A DNA stretch of 64,000 nucleotides from Trichosphaerium sp. ATCC 40318 (Eukaryota; Discosea; Flabellinia; Trichosidae), in NCBI GenBank assembly GCA_038496445.1, contig JALMLS010000213.1, forward strand, positions 124,001 through 188,000, read 5' to 3'. How positions within the stretch are numbered: position 1 is the first letter of the stretch; every line of letters begins with the position of its first letter. Of this stretch, positions 46,318 through 58,464 are shown in pieces. The position numbers and the translations under genes are program-made. The notes under the pieces were generated by a model. It was given only the letters and a program-made list of their open reading frames with translations. It did not search any database and was not told the origin of the DNA.

Positions 46318-49218
46318 ATGGCTGCAAACAACAAAGAGCAAGCTGACTGTATCCACTAAACTACTAACGCGTTCAATTGAATTTTGCGCGCTCTTATTTG
46401 CATTTAAACCAACTTGAAACAGATTATTTGTAATCCACACCTTTTTCGTTCAAAAGCGGGTGAATCTTGACTTTTGCCGTCATACTACGGTATTGCGCTC
46501 TTCTAATTAATAACTTTTTTTCCTTGACTTCACAGTCATAAAATTCTTATCCACAACGCTACTACCAAACGAAGAAAGCGCAACAGATGACGCACCAGAG
46601 CAACAATATCCTCCAAACGTGCGTAATTTATTGTTTTTGTTTGATTAGCCAACAGATCGTTTTAAGGCTACCGGACAGCGTCACCAAAACGGAAACGAGA
46701 CTCAAAACAGCAACGTAAATATTCAAGGGCAATTCCAAGGCTATCTTCCACAACGTACCTAATGCCTTTTTCTGTGGTTTGCAAAACCGTAACGACGTTT
46801 TAGAAAATACCGACGTGTCGTATAGAAATCCTACAAATGCAGTAAACCATCAACAGGTACAAAGAGAAATTTAGAAAAAGTTTCAAAAAACCAGAAAAAA
46901 AAACCCAAAAAAAAAACCGTGACAGTGGCTTTAAACTATGAAATACAAATTGCCATTGAAACAATCAAAATGCGCTTTTAAAAATTATTTACACTTTCGG
47001 TTATTTTCATCAAAATGTAAGCGTGTCATTGACGTATGTCGTAACGGTTTTTTTTTTTCTTTCATCAATCTTGCATTTTTATTTTTGAATCAAAAATATT
47101 CGTATCCTAAAAGCCACAGAATGATATGTCTCAAATGTACAGAATGCCTAACGATGGTGGTATGTTTCAAGATCCAAGATACAGAGATCCTTCTTTTATG
47201 AATGTACACGATCCATATCAGCACGTATCTCCACAAGAAGAAGCTAAATTTGTACAAAACTTTGCAGTTAGTGGCGCACCGCCACCACAATTCATGGGAT
47301 ACAATTGGAATTTTCAACACCCTTTCGGTGGACTTCCTCCACCACAAGACTCTCGTCTGTTTAATCCTCAGAATGGTATGGGTATGGGCGGTATGTTTAC
47401 ACCACAAGGCGCAATGCCTCCTTACGGTAGACAACAAGATTTTGGACGACCAGTTTTTGCCAACTACGCTCCTCCAATGCCTGGTCAAGATGATCGAGCA
47501 CATCAAATGTATGCTCCTGGCGTGCCTGGACTTCAACAGATGGCACCTATGCAACCTAATATGCAAATGAAAATGCCAATTGGACAACCACAAAATGGTC
47601 AAACACAACCTTCTTCACAGGCTCCTGCTCCTACACAAAAGAATAATGGGTCTGCGCAACAGAAAGTAGCAAGTCAACCTCCAAAGAGAACAAATGTTGC
47701 TCCTACAGCGACTAGAGACGTACAAACAAAGGCGCCATTGCCAAAACAAAAAAATGTTGGTGCTGCTCAAAAACCTCGTACACAACAACGTGCTGCAACT
47801 AGTAAACCTGAAGCATTGCATTTTGGTGTTGCCAACATGTCTATTCAAGATAGTAATCAAAAAGACGTTCAAAAACCGAAAGCGCAACCACCGCGTAATA
47901 CACAAACCGCTACTCGCCCTTCTAACGCGAAGAGAAACACTACAAATCAACAAAAACCAAAACCACAGCCAGCAGCAAAGCCTGCTGCTGCACGTTCATG
48001 GGCATCTATCGCGCGAAAGAACCCTGGAAAAGGACCAATGCATCAACCACCACGCAACCCAATGCTAAAGCAAATGCCAGCAAAGAAAAAGAGACCACTA
48101 GCAGCCCCACAGGTAAATTCATCTTTTTTGTCTCTACTTTTTTTCCTCAGTGCCTAATGCTACTGATGACTCGAGCTAACGGTCGTATGGTATTGTTTAC
48201 TTTTGGTTTTGACTCTTCGCTCTTTTTTGTAGGCTCGCGATACTACAAAACGTTACAACAGCAATAATACTACAGCTCCGCAATCAAATGGCTCATATGA
48301 GAACAGCACTCTACCAAAAGAACTATTACAGAGCGTAAACAGCTCCTCTTTTGATCATAGACCAAAGTACGCTCGTTTTTTTGTAATCAAGTCGTATTCA
48401 GAGGATGACGTTCATAAATGTATCAAAGTACGTTAAAAAGAACCTCATAACGTATTGAGAATTGTTGCTGATTTTTCACTCAAATTAGTATTCAATTTGG
48501 GCAAGTACAGATAGTGGTAATAGGCGCTTGGATACTGCATTTAGGGAATCAGCGAGTAAGGGACCTATTTATTTGTTTTTTTCCGTGAACGCTTCTGGAC
48601 AATTTTGTGGCATGGCAGAGATGAAATCGCCTGTAGACTACGCTAAGAAGTGCTCTTTATGGACTCAAGATAAATGGAATGGTCAGTTTACAGTAGAATG
48701 GAAGTTCATAAAAGATATTCCCAATTCTCAGTTTAGACACATTCGATTACCGTATCCTTCTCGCTGCCCTTGTTTTCCTTTTTTCACTCTACAATTTTTT
48801 TTCAAACCCTTCTTCCTTGACCCTATCTAAAGAAACAACGATAACAAACCTGTAACAAACTCTCGTGATACACAAGAAGTACTACTTGATCCTGGTAGAG
48901 AGATTTTAAAGACTTTCAAACAGTATAACTCTAAGACTTCTATTCTCGATGATTTTGCTTGGTATGATAGGCGTCAAGAATTTATGATTGGTAAAAAGAA
49001 AGAACAGCAAAATTCCGAGGCAAACGGACATTCTGACGTACGTCATACCTCAACTTAAGATCTATTTGAACCTGCCTTAACATAATTTCTTTTAGTATCA
49101 CTCTTACACCAAAAAGAACAATTCGTATGGTAATTCGAAAGGCTCTGGTAATCATATAAAAACAAACCCACAAAAAGGGGGTTTGGTTAACAACAGTAGA
49201 CGTATACGCAAAATGTAA
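46318..49218 (+). CDS. YTH-domain m6A RNA reader (YTHDF-like)
   Basis: ATG 46318 gives AANNKEQAD, joined to [20 protein letters not shown]. The large central exon (about 47120-48110) is Gln/Pro/Met/Asn-rich low complexity ([40 protein letters not shown]), then Lys/Ala/Pro-rich. The YTH domain follows: [80 protein letters not shown] and [20 protein letters not shown], then [20 protein letters not shown] and [20 protein letters not shown]. The Trp residues in SIWAST, SLWTQ and DKWNG form the methyl-adenosine cage in the family. A basic, Asn/Gly-rich tail ends [10 protein letters not shown] disordered Q/P/N N-terminus plus a C-terminal YTH is the cytoplasmic YTHDF layout. It is divergent from the F-box-SH2 gene, with about 210 bases between starts. 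Confidence 0.9.
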
Positions 49219-49782
49219 TTCTCCTTTTTGCACGTGGATGGTATTTCCATCAAAAACAACCACAACAAACCAAACTTATCAAATAATTTCTAGCTTCTTT
49301 TTCTTTTTTTTTTTCTTGTAACTTGTAAGAATATTCTCTATTGCTTTTGGCCAAATGAGACCAAATAATCATCATTAAATTTTCTTCAGTGATCACTTGC
49401 GTACCTGTTTATAAACATTGAAGGTTTTTTTTGGTGTTTCTAGCTTAAAAGTTTGTACGCTAAGTCACAGCGCTTGGATTTCGAATCATAGTGTTGTAAT
49501 CTTATTTGAATGTCATAATACACCTACAAGCGACAAACGCTAGATGTCGCTTTACAGCTTTCTCTTGCTTTTTTAAGATCCACCTTCTTTTCAGATTGTT
49601 TAATTCATGAAAGAAATGTACCAGAAATATGGAACGATAATGTGCAAACGAGCAAATAGTCAAGGATAAAACGATTAGATTTCCAATGAAACCAAAGTGG
49701 AGAATCTGTCAACTTCAATAACTAATATCCTATACGCTACAGTATATCGTACAGAGCGTTAGAGATGGAGTAAAAACTCTTT
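49219..49782. promoter_or_regulatory. Intergenic, upstream of the Patched-like gene
   Basis: CACGTG occurs near 49232 and polypyrimidine runs near 49290-49320. No gene is seen. It holds the 3' flank of the YTH gene and the presumed promoter of the next gene. Confidence 0.35.
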
Positions 49783-52700
49783 ATGTACGGAAGAAAGATT
49801 TGTGATTCGGACAAAGTTTGTCCGATTTGTCCAAGTTGTTTCATAAAATTGATAAAGCGCACAATAATTCCAACGAGTGCGGAGGTAAATAAGGACCATA
49901 AAAAAAACAAGGAACCAACACCTACCACACAACCCACAACAAACACAACATCCACCACAAATACAATGAACTTGTGGACATCATACGTTGGCTTTCTAGC
50001 CTGGATACAGAAAATAATCGAAAAGGGTTTTAGACGCGTTGGCGCTATTAACTATGACTACAGTTGGGTTGTTATACTATGTACACTCATTTTCTGCCTT
50101 ATTGTGAGCCTTGGACTTCTTCGTTTCAACGAGGAGACAGCTGCAGAAAAATTATGGCTTCCACAGAACTCTCAAGCTATAAAGGATAAGGTACAATGTT
50201 TTATTTGATAAAACGTATTGAAAACCTATTTCTCCATTTTCCTTTTTCCGCTTCGGACGCCTGCTAATACATTTACAGAGGGTAGTAGAAGCCGCATATG
50301 GCTTTAACTCGCGTCCGAATCAACTTTTCATCACATTAAAGAACGAAGGCGATTTATTAGCTGACAGGAACGCTTTGCTTGAAATACAGAAGTTGCACGT
50401 CGCAATAGCGAATACCTCCGTCGAAGTAAACGGAAGACAATACAAATACGCCGATGTTTGCACTGTAGTGACAGGTGGCACTGAATGTAATATTATTTCG
50501 TACGTTTGATTACAAATCACATTCGTAGCGACGTTTTCTCTTTTTCTAACTTCCTATTCAAGGCCTCTAGGGTACTGGAACTTTAACGAGGCAGATATTA
50601 TCGCTGATGAAGGAAATTACAATGCTACAATACAAGCAGGCGGCACTTACCCTTCCGGAGGTCGTATTGCTAGATCTACAGTCATAGCAGGCGTTGGAAT
50701 GGAAAACGGAGCTATTTCTACAGCTAGAGCCGTTCAATTGATTTATTTCTTGCAACCAGAGGATACTTTAGACTTGTCTGTATCGACTCTATGGGAGAAA
50801 GATGTATTTCTTGTACGTCAAAGCATTTTTTAACAAAAGTTGGTTTTTTGCTTACGAATCGCGTAGAAATTTGCTGCCGCTGATGATTTTGAATACATTA
50901 CAGTCGTTCGTCGTGCTGCATCAAGTTTTGATGAAGAATTGAGCAGTTCCGTTTCAGGAGATATTACTTTCTTTGCTGCCGCTATCGTCCTTATTGTAGT
51001 GTATGCATCTCTTATGCTAAGCAGATGGAACTGGACTGGCACCAGAATAATTGCTGCCAACATCGGATTCGTACGATCTTTGAAAAACACGTTTTTTTGA
51101 TACAGTTACTAATTATAATTGTTTAGTTGAGTGTCGGTTTATCAATCCTAGTTTCATTCGGATTATCGAGCCTTTTCGGCGTATTCTTCACATCTTTAGT
51201 TTCTATCATGCCTTTTATTCTTATTGGTGTTGGTAAGTGCTTTGAACTCGAACAAGAAGAAAAACGTGTTTGAATACAAGTGTTTTTTTTTTGGTTTCTA
51301 ATCTTCTTTTTTTACCAGGTATGGACAACGTCTTTGTTCTTGTAGATGCTTTTGATAGAACACCTGCTAAATGGGATACACGTAAAAGAATGGTTACTGC
51401 ATTAGGAGTAGCTGGTGGATCCATAATTGTAACATCTTTGACGGATGTCGCCGCTTTTCTACTTGGAACTCTCACAACGCTTCCAGCAATTCGATCTTTC
51501 TGTATCTACGCTGCAATCGGTGTTGGATTCAGTTTCATTTCCCATATCACCTTCTTCACTGCTTGGTTTTGTATACTCGAACGTGCAGCTGCAGCTGGTA
51601 GTGTAGAACTCGTCCCTTGCATCAAACAAAAAGACCAAGACATTCTTGACCAAAGAGTAAAGTCAAAGAGTGGTACGTCCTTCTTTTTTGTCTATCGCAA
51701 TAGCCACTTCAAAATCACGTGGTATTATTTGATACTAGTATCAATTTACTTACTGGTTTGAAACAGGTTCTATGTGGATCAGTTGGTTTATTAAGAAGTA
51801 CTACGCTCCTTTCTTGATGAAATTGCCAGTAAGAATCTGTGTTATCATTTTGACAGCTATCATTCTTGGTGTTGCTATCTACTTTACAACAACTCTCGAT
51901 CAAGGACTTCCTCTTGAAGATTTAGCTCCAGATGATAGCTACTTGCAAGACTTTTATACAATAGAATCACGATATTTTGAAGAGATTGGTCAAAGAGTTT
52001 TCCTCTATGTTGGAGAAGTTGACTACTTTTCAACTGAGGAACAAAATCGAATCATAGATCAAACGCAGCTATTATTCAACCTGAAATGGGTAGAGAAAAC
52101 GACTGGTAAGTCGTTAATATAACCTTTTATAAAGTCTTAACATTCTACTACAGGCTACGCTTCATGGCTTGAAGACTTTTTGGCTCACTTAAACGCAACC
52201 AATTTTACACCTGCAAACGAAACAGAATTTTATGATAGGTTGTTTAATACCTTCCTCAAGTCTCCACAAGGAGGTCAGTACAGTGTAAACGTAGTCCGTA
52301 AGTATAAACAGCATGCTATTACTCATCCAGAAGACTAACATATCTCTATAGCAACTGCTGACGGCCTTCGTATTCTTAACTCGAGAGTTCAATTTTTTTA
52401 CAATGCAGCTTCGACCATCAGAGAAAATGATGTGGACGTTCTCGATGATTCTCGTGAAGTTGTTATCTACAATAACATGTTTGTTTATAACTTCCAAATG
52501 GACTTCTGGGAACAATCAAAGGTTATACCTACAGAAGCATACACAAATCTTGCTTTAGCTGGTCTTGGTGTGTTTATAATTTCGAACGTTTTGCTTGCAA
52601 ATCCACTTCTTGCTGTTTATGTTATCTTCTGCTTGCTCATGGTACGTCCATTTTATGATCCTATTAATACCTTGGCATTGTCTTACTCTAAGTTTAGATT

Positions 52701-53244
52701 GATATTGATATTTTGGGCTTAATGGCATTGTGGAGCGTTAAACTTAACACAATTTCTGTTGTAAATCTTGTAATGGCAATCGGCTTCTCTTTTGATTATG
52801 TTGGCCATTTAGCACATGCTTTTATTGTAGCCAAAGGAACAAGAGTTGAACGCGTAAAAAAGGCATTGGTTAATCTCGGTGCATCAATTTTTAACGGAGG
52901 TTTTTCGACTTTACTCGGTGTTTTGGTACGCTTTGAACTTTTTCTTTTGTTGCAGATTGAACACTTTTCTTATTTTTTTCTTGTAGATTCTATCTGCTTC
53001 ACAATCAGCAATTTTCCGTATTTTCTTCAGACAGTTTGTTGGTATCGTTATATTTGGACTGTACCATGGTCTAGTATTCTTCCCTGTCCTTGCATCGTTC
53101 ATTGGACCTGCTCCAGTTGAAGGTCTTTCTGGTCATGGAGATGAAGATGAAGACCAGTCTGATGAAGAAAAAGGTGAAGCTAAAACAGCATTAGACTCAC
53201 CTACAAGTTCTTCTGGAACAGAAACAACACATTCTTCTTCATAA
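49783..53244 (+). CDS. Patched/NPC1-like RND transporter with sterol-sensing-type domain
   Basis: The candidate start ATG 49783 gives a Thr/Asn-rich lead; an in-frame Met at 49966 (NLWTSYVGFLAWIQK) is an alternative and closer to family starts. Helix 1 is YSWVVILCTLIFCLIVSLGL, followed by a lumenal domain (KLWLPQNSQAIKDK; ADVCTVVTGGTECN; VSTLWEKDVF). The sterol-sensing-like block is SGDITFFAAAIVLIVVYASL, LSVGLSILVSFGLSSLFGVF and MPFILIGVGMDNVFVLVDAF, then GGSIIVTSLTDVAAFLLGTL and FCIYAAIGVGFSFISHITFF. The second half repeats the plan: helix VRICVIILTAIILGVAIYFT, a loop, LALAGLGVFIISNVLLANPL, MALWSVKLNTISVVNLVMAI, GFSFDYVGHLAHAFIVAKGT and FNGGFSTLLGVL. The acidic tail ends SSSGTETTHSSS. GxxxDN and GFSxDYxxH correspond to the RND/Patched proton-relay helices. 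It probably moves sterol or lipid. Confidence 0.9.
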
Positions 53245-53664
53245 TAGATATGACCAAGGTGTTGTAAATGAAAAAAAAACCCAACAAAAAATGTACTAAT
53301 AACAAAATAAATTAAAAACAATTTAATATACTTATTGTCGACGACAGTAATGGTTTATTTTACGTTGTGTGGTTTTAACGAAATTGCTGGACTTTTTTTT
53401 TCTCATATGAGAGCTACTTGAGCTGCCAGGCACTGCTTCTGTACTTGTTTTTTACTAAGCTTGCAAATAAAGGAGGCAGAGTTATTTATAAAGCGTACAA
53501 AAGCTTCCTTTCTTTATTTGGTTTTCTTTAAAAGAACAATGTTTGTTTAAGGATAAAATGAGCAATAATGAATGTCTATGCTATTGATTAATAATCTCCT
53601 AAGTGTATCACGGAGGTGTGAATGGTAGTTATAAAATAAAAACTTCTTTTTTCGTTTTTCATCT
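53245..53664. other. Intergenic between convergent genes
   Basis: This is 3' flank of the Patched-like and MFS genes, with aataaa-like words near 53302 and 53635. No gene is seen. Confidence 0.4.
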
Positions 53665-56304
53665 TCACTTTTTCGTTTCCTGAACAGTATCAGCTGTATC
53701 GCCTTCTTTTTGTGTCTTTTCTTCTTCCTTAATCTCCTTTGCGTCTGGTAATGTACTGTCTGGTTTTTCAAAGTGTTTTTTGTCGACTTTGCCTACAAAG
53801 TAATGGCAAGCTGCAGCAGTGCCTAAAGAACAATCATAAGCACGTTTTAATGATTTTACTCTAGAGTAGTGGAGTAATACTATCTCTATATTCTTACCCA
53901 TTAGTCCAGCCATGGATATAAAGCAAGGATCATAAATAAATGGTGTAGGATCAATTGTTCCTTCAGGCATAATTTCCATTAGTTTTGCAATTGTGAGTGT
54001 CTTTGCTTGGATAAGCTCATTGGCTTTCTCTACAGGAGCTCCAAATGTTTGTAAAAATGCAGCTGGATCAACTTGGGTGAGTAGATCTGCAATAGAGCGA
54101 TCATAGGTCTATATCAAGGTAAATAAATTACGATTCATGAATATTTTGTTGCGTACGTTTTGACGAAGCCAAAGGAATAAGTTCTGTCCAAAAGGAGCTG
54201 AGAGGGTAGTACCAGCAAGCAACATACGTCCATGAATAGCACCGACATATTTTGCACCGTATAGATCGGTCTGGTACGCAGGTATAGTAGAGTATACACC
54301 ACCAAACATACTAATGGCAACAACAGTTGCTTGAAGAAAAAGGTGTCAGATATCTGCGTTTTGAAAATCAAACGTACTGCCGATAAATACGTAGATTGGC
54401 GCTACTGATTGCATGTCTATTGCCATACGAATGATGAAAGGAACAGATAGATATAGAGGAATACTAGCAAGTGAGAAAATATGAAACGTTGGTCTTCTAC
54501 CGTATTTATCAGAAAATGCTCCCCAACCTAGACGCCCAAGAAGATTTCCGCTAGCAACGGACATAACGTAAGCAGATGAGACAGTTGCCATTGCAGCCTG
54601 GTATGATAGTTAATAATAAAATCAGAAAGTAGGACACCAGTAAAAACAAAAAAAGAAACAGTTTTTGTGTAAACTATTAATGATAACTTCTGTGGAATAG
54701 TAAACCGTACTTGTGGGATGATATTGCCAAAGACCTCTGACATCATTGGCTTTGCGACAGCCATAATACCCATACCACCTGTTGAGATACAAAAGAAACT
54801 AGCGAACAATAAAGCGAATTGAGGAGTTCTCATTGCTGCATCAACAGGAACAGCGCTTGTGAGTGATCCTTTTGGTGGAACATAGCCTAAATGTCACGTC
54901 AACATACAAACCAAAAAAACATTAACAAAAACCGTAGTTCCTGTAGATTTTCAAAAAAAACTAAAAATGACAACGTACCTTTTGGTACATATCCTTTTGG
55001 TGCTGTACGGATTGCAAATGCAGACGTTAGCATAATTCCAGTGTAAATTGCACCAAATACGGCTAATGATGCAGCAGCACCAGTACTTCCTGTACCAACA
55101 ACATAAACACCTTCAGCTAAGTCTCCTGATAACTGAGATAATTCATTAGCATTGGCCTTTACAACTTCTTGCATTTGACCAGCGACTTCAGCGTAAAGTC
55201 GTCCATCTTTAAGTGTGGTGGCAACCTCTGCAGCTTTTCCAAGGTATTGTGGGGCACTTGAGAAGTATTCCATCAACTTACTAGCCAAAGGAGCAAAAAG
55301 TACTGCACCAGAACCGAAACCACCAATACACATACCAAACACGGTTCCTACACGTGATGAGATTATGTTTTTGTATTAATTAAATACCCTTCTTATCTGG
55401 AAACCATTGTGTGAGAGTCTAGAGTAGTGTGAGACGCCTCAATTATAGTAAAAATTTTTTCTTCAATGGTAAAAAAAAAAAGATCTATTTGTTTACCTGA
55501 AGTGGTGGAGTGTATGCAACACCAATACCGCAACCTTAAACAATAATATTAGTATGACAGAAACAGATTAAGAGTTCGCACCGGACATTACAGATCCAGC
55601 GTACATGAGAGGCAGCATGTGAAGGCCAACACCTGCCGCCATTACTACCCAACCGCCTCCAAAGAGGAGACCAGCGAGGGCCATTGAGGCTCTAGGTCCA
55701 ACCTTCATTTGCCATTTACCAGCTGCAAACGCGCCAATACCTTTAAAAAAAGAGTCAGAAATGACAAGATGATAAATTAAAAAATAATATTTTTGTAGAC
55801 TCGCGATGGAGTTTTCCTTGTCACAATGGAAAAGTAGTGCACTCGTTTTGGCGAAATTAAGGTTACGCGTGCCTTGAAACGCAAATGCAATTGACATCGG
55901 TAGGCCGACTGACCATAGTGACCAATCTAGTGCGGCAGCTGTTACAAAGCCTAATTCTCGCGAAAGGGGTCCTATTTACTAACGTTAAGCAAAAACCAAC
56001 TAAAAAGTCTAGGCGCTACAAAAATCTGTTTTTGCGTACCCATCATTACAGACCACGCGTATGGACTACCAATGCAAAAATGTGTGAAAAAAGCAGGCGC
56101 TACAACCCACCAACGTGAAGTGAAGTTTTTAGGCGCTTCGCAGGTCTTTGGGCCTAACCAACGGTCGAAGAAAGAGGTACCCGTCGATTTTTGACGAATG
56201 ACAATCTTACTGGGTTGGCGTTGTACTGGCGATACATAGTTATGTGTTGTAGGCTTGTTCAAGCCTGTGGCTAAACCTGGGCGAGATAACACTGTTCTGA
56301 TCAT
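53665..56304 (-). CDS. Major facilitator, oxalate/formate antiporter type
   Basis: ATG 56304 opens a basic N-terminus, MIRTVLSRPGLATGLNKP, with IVIRQKSTGTSFFDRWLG, which looks like a mitochondrial presequence. Helix 1 is SRWWVVAPAFFTHFCIGSPY with AWSVMMG, the YAWSV signature of OFA-type carriers. Further blocks: GPLSRELG, GKWQMKVGPRASMALAGLLF, GGGWVVMAAGVGLHMLPLMY and GIGVAYTPPLQ, then GTVFGMCIGGFGSGAVLFAP, ASLAVFGAIYTGIMLTSAFA, RTPQFALLFASFFCISTGGM and GNLLGRLGWGAFSDKYGRRP, then ISMFGGVYSTIPAYQTDLYG and KYVGAIHGRMLLAGTTLSAP. The C-terminus is long and soluble (ADLLTQVDPAAFLQTFGAPV; IMPEGTIDPTPFIYDPCFIS), with an acidic/Lys-rich end. The loop after helix 6 carries an Ala/Glu-rich insert. The family exchanges small organic anions; the substrate here is unknown. 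Confidence 0.88.
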
Positions 56305-57395
56305 AGGGCCTGCGTTGCTTGCGTGTTATTCAGCTGGAGCGCGCTATGACACCAATAACAAAGAAAAAAAGGTAAGGAGCGCCTAAGGCGTTAAGGCAAT
56401 TAAAACGCATTGCTACACTTCTTCAACTCTAACGGCTATACTGCTAGAAAAGTTTTTTTGTGCAGCATTTGGCTCTAATTGAACTTGTGCTGTATTTATA
56501 TCTTCCCCTGCGATTTGGTGTCTCTTCATCCAACAACTGTGTCGCAAGGCAAACGAATAAAAATGTTGCCAATGCTGTTAGGCTACACTGAAGCCTAGAG
56601 ATAGGATTGGTACTAGTCTAAGATAACGTATATTTCACACTCGCAGATGATGCTCAAAGTTGGTTTACACAAGAATCTAGTGGACAAATTAGTGTATCTT
56701 CTTGTTAGCCTGTAACTAATTAATGAAGCGTTACTGACTTAGAATATGTTGAACAAAGGCCACGGCACTAGCCTGAAACTACAATCACAAGCACAATTAA
56801 ACTGCATACCTGCTATTGTTTGTTATTATGAGGTATTTATAGATATTGTTTTGGAACGAAATATCAACGACAACACGTGGTTGCTTAAAAAAAACCTTTT
56901 CGTTTTTTAATTTTAATTTTAATTTCGTTCACTAATTTAAACTCGGCACAGTTTTGTAAGTAGCAATTATAACGTACCAAACAAGAATAATCCCATAACA
57001 GGAATAACCTTTTAGAAGTTTTGACAAAAAAAATACGACAAGGGTCACCGAAGAAACTTCACATTCGTTTAACGCGTTAGGAATAAAAAAGGACGAGCGC
57101 AGGTAGCGTGCAAAACTACTAAAAACTTCCCAAGACGCACAAAAATCTTACACCAAAATATCTGGGAGATACGAACTACTGTAGCGCTAGGCATTGCGTA
57201 AACAATGTGTTACAGTTTTTTAAACACACAAATATTATTTGACAACCGTGCGGTTATTTGACAAAAACGCGGCTCTTGATCATTGTAAATCTATCACGTG
57301 ATGCCGTAGTACTAAAATCTGAAACTTCAGCTTTTTCGTTGTTGCGAGGTTTGTGAATTAATCAGCACTTCCCTAGTGGCAATTTCTTAGTGGCA
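56305..57395. other. Long divergent intergenic region
   Basis: About 1.1 kb lie between the MFS start and the RGS start. There are CACGTG boxes near 56873 and 57295, and a short ttttaa repeat near 56908-56928. No protein-like frame, tRNA or other RNA was recognised. Both promoters should lie here. Confidence 0.4.
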
Positions 57396-58230
57396 ATGTC
57401 TTTTAAACAACACTTCAGGTTAAAACGTAAGTTACAATAATAACATCTACTTCTGACTGTCGTAGGCTTTTTTAAGAGGAGTAAACGCTCTAAATCGGAG
57501 GGTTACCTGGCGGGTATAGAGCGCACGTCTCTTATAAATCCTACAGCTCCAGCGTTAGGGACTTTTGATGAGTACGTTAAAAGTTCCTTGTTTTTTACGA
57601 TACCCGTGTACCAACGACTTTGTTTAGTAGCCTCTCGGTGACAACAGATGATTCTGAAAGTCTAAGCGCTATTGAGAAGCTTGGGAGCGAGTACTGTTGG
57701 GAAGATCTGTGGGAGGATCCCAATTTATTTGCAAAATTTCGCTTTTATGTTTACGCCAAGCAAGCAAATGAAAACCTCTCCTTCTTGACTGCAGTAGGTG
57801 AGTCATACACTTTGTTGCACATTCCGAGCTGTGACTTTATCTAACAAGTTATTTATAGAACTGTACAGGAGCACTAGTAAAGCCAAGGAAAGGCGAGAGT
57901 TGGGTGAGAAAATCTTCAGGGATTGGGTGAACCTTGACACAGCAAGAGAGCCTGTCAACATTTCCCATCAACAACGATTGGTACGTACATTATATCACGT
58001 GATATGTCACGTGCTTACCCCGGTTATAGAGCATTGAGAGTAACTACACTATCGGCAATCGGGCTTTGTTTGAAGAAGCAAGAGAAGATATTATAAGGAT
58101 GCTCAAGTATGACTTGTTCTTGGAGTTCTTGTACGGTGGCGAGAAACTGAGGAAATCAAAAACAGCCAAATATAAAAAACTGACGCTTGAACGCTACCGC
58201 ATACTGAATGGAAGGCGAGTGAGTGTGTGA
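57396..58230 (+). CDS. Small RGS-domain protein
   Basis: ATG 57396 gives MSFKQHFRLK, joined by gtaagt...gtag to FFKRSKRSKSEGYLAGIERT. The RGS box follows: LGSEYCWEDLWEDPNLFAKF, RFYVYAKQANENLSFLTAVE, LYRSTSKAKERRELGEKIFR, DWVNLDTAREPVNISHQQRL and NRALFEEAREDIIRMLKYDL, then FLEFLYGG. The order dP--F--F----xEnLxFxxAvexYr..., VNIS and Lkxdlfxxfl matches the nine-helix RGS fold. It would speed GTP hydrolysis by heterotrimeric G-alpha subunits. The basic N-terminus may bind membrane. The protein is only about 200 residues with no other domain. It lies 235 bases upstream of the RhoGEF gene on the same strand. Confidence 0.85.
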
Positions 58231-58464
58231 ATAAAGACAAAGACGAAGCAAAGGGTGTAAAAGTATTGTAAAAGTAGTAAACCACAAACGGCCCTTAGAA
58301 GGGCTAATGTACATTATTTAGCTTGTTCGGGTTACTTGTGTAGCATCAAGTGTGCTTGTTTGTCAAATAAAGCGCTTACGAAACCGAAAACTGCTTTACG
58401 ACTAAAGTTGACAGCATTATTGTTCAATTTCGAAACGCGTTAATGGCGTAGAAGGTTAGAGCGT

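Noticed and set aside
47090-47608. Minus-strand ORF of 172 codons rich in His, Arg and Trp
   Set aside because: It is a shadow of the Gln/Pro/Met-rich exon of the YTH gene; the composition is what the reverse complement of such codons gives.
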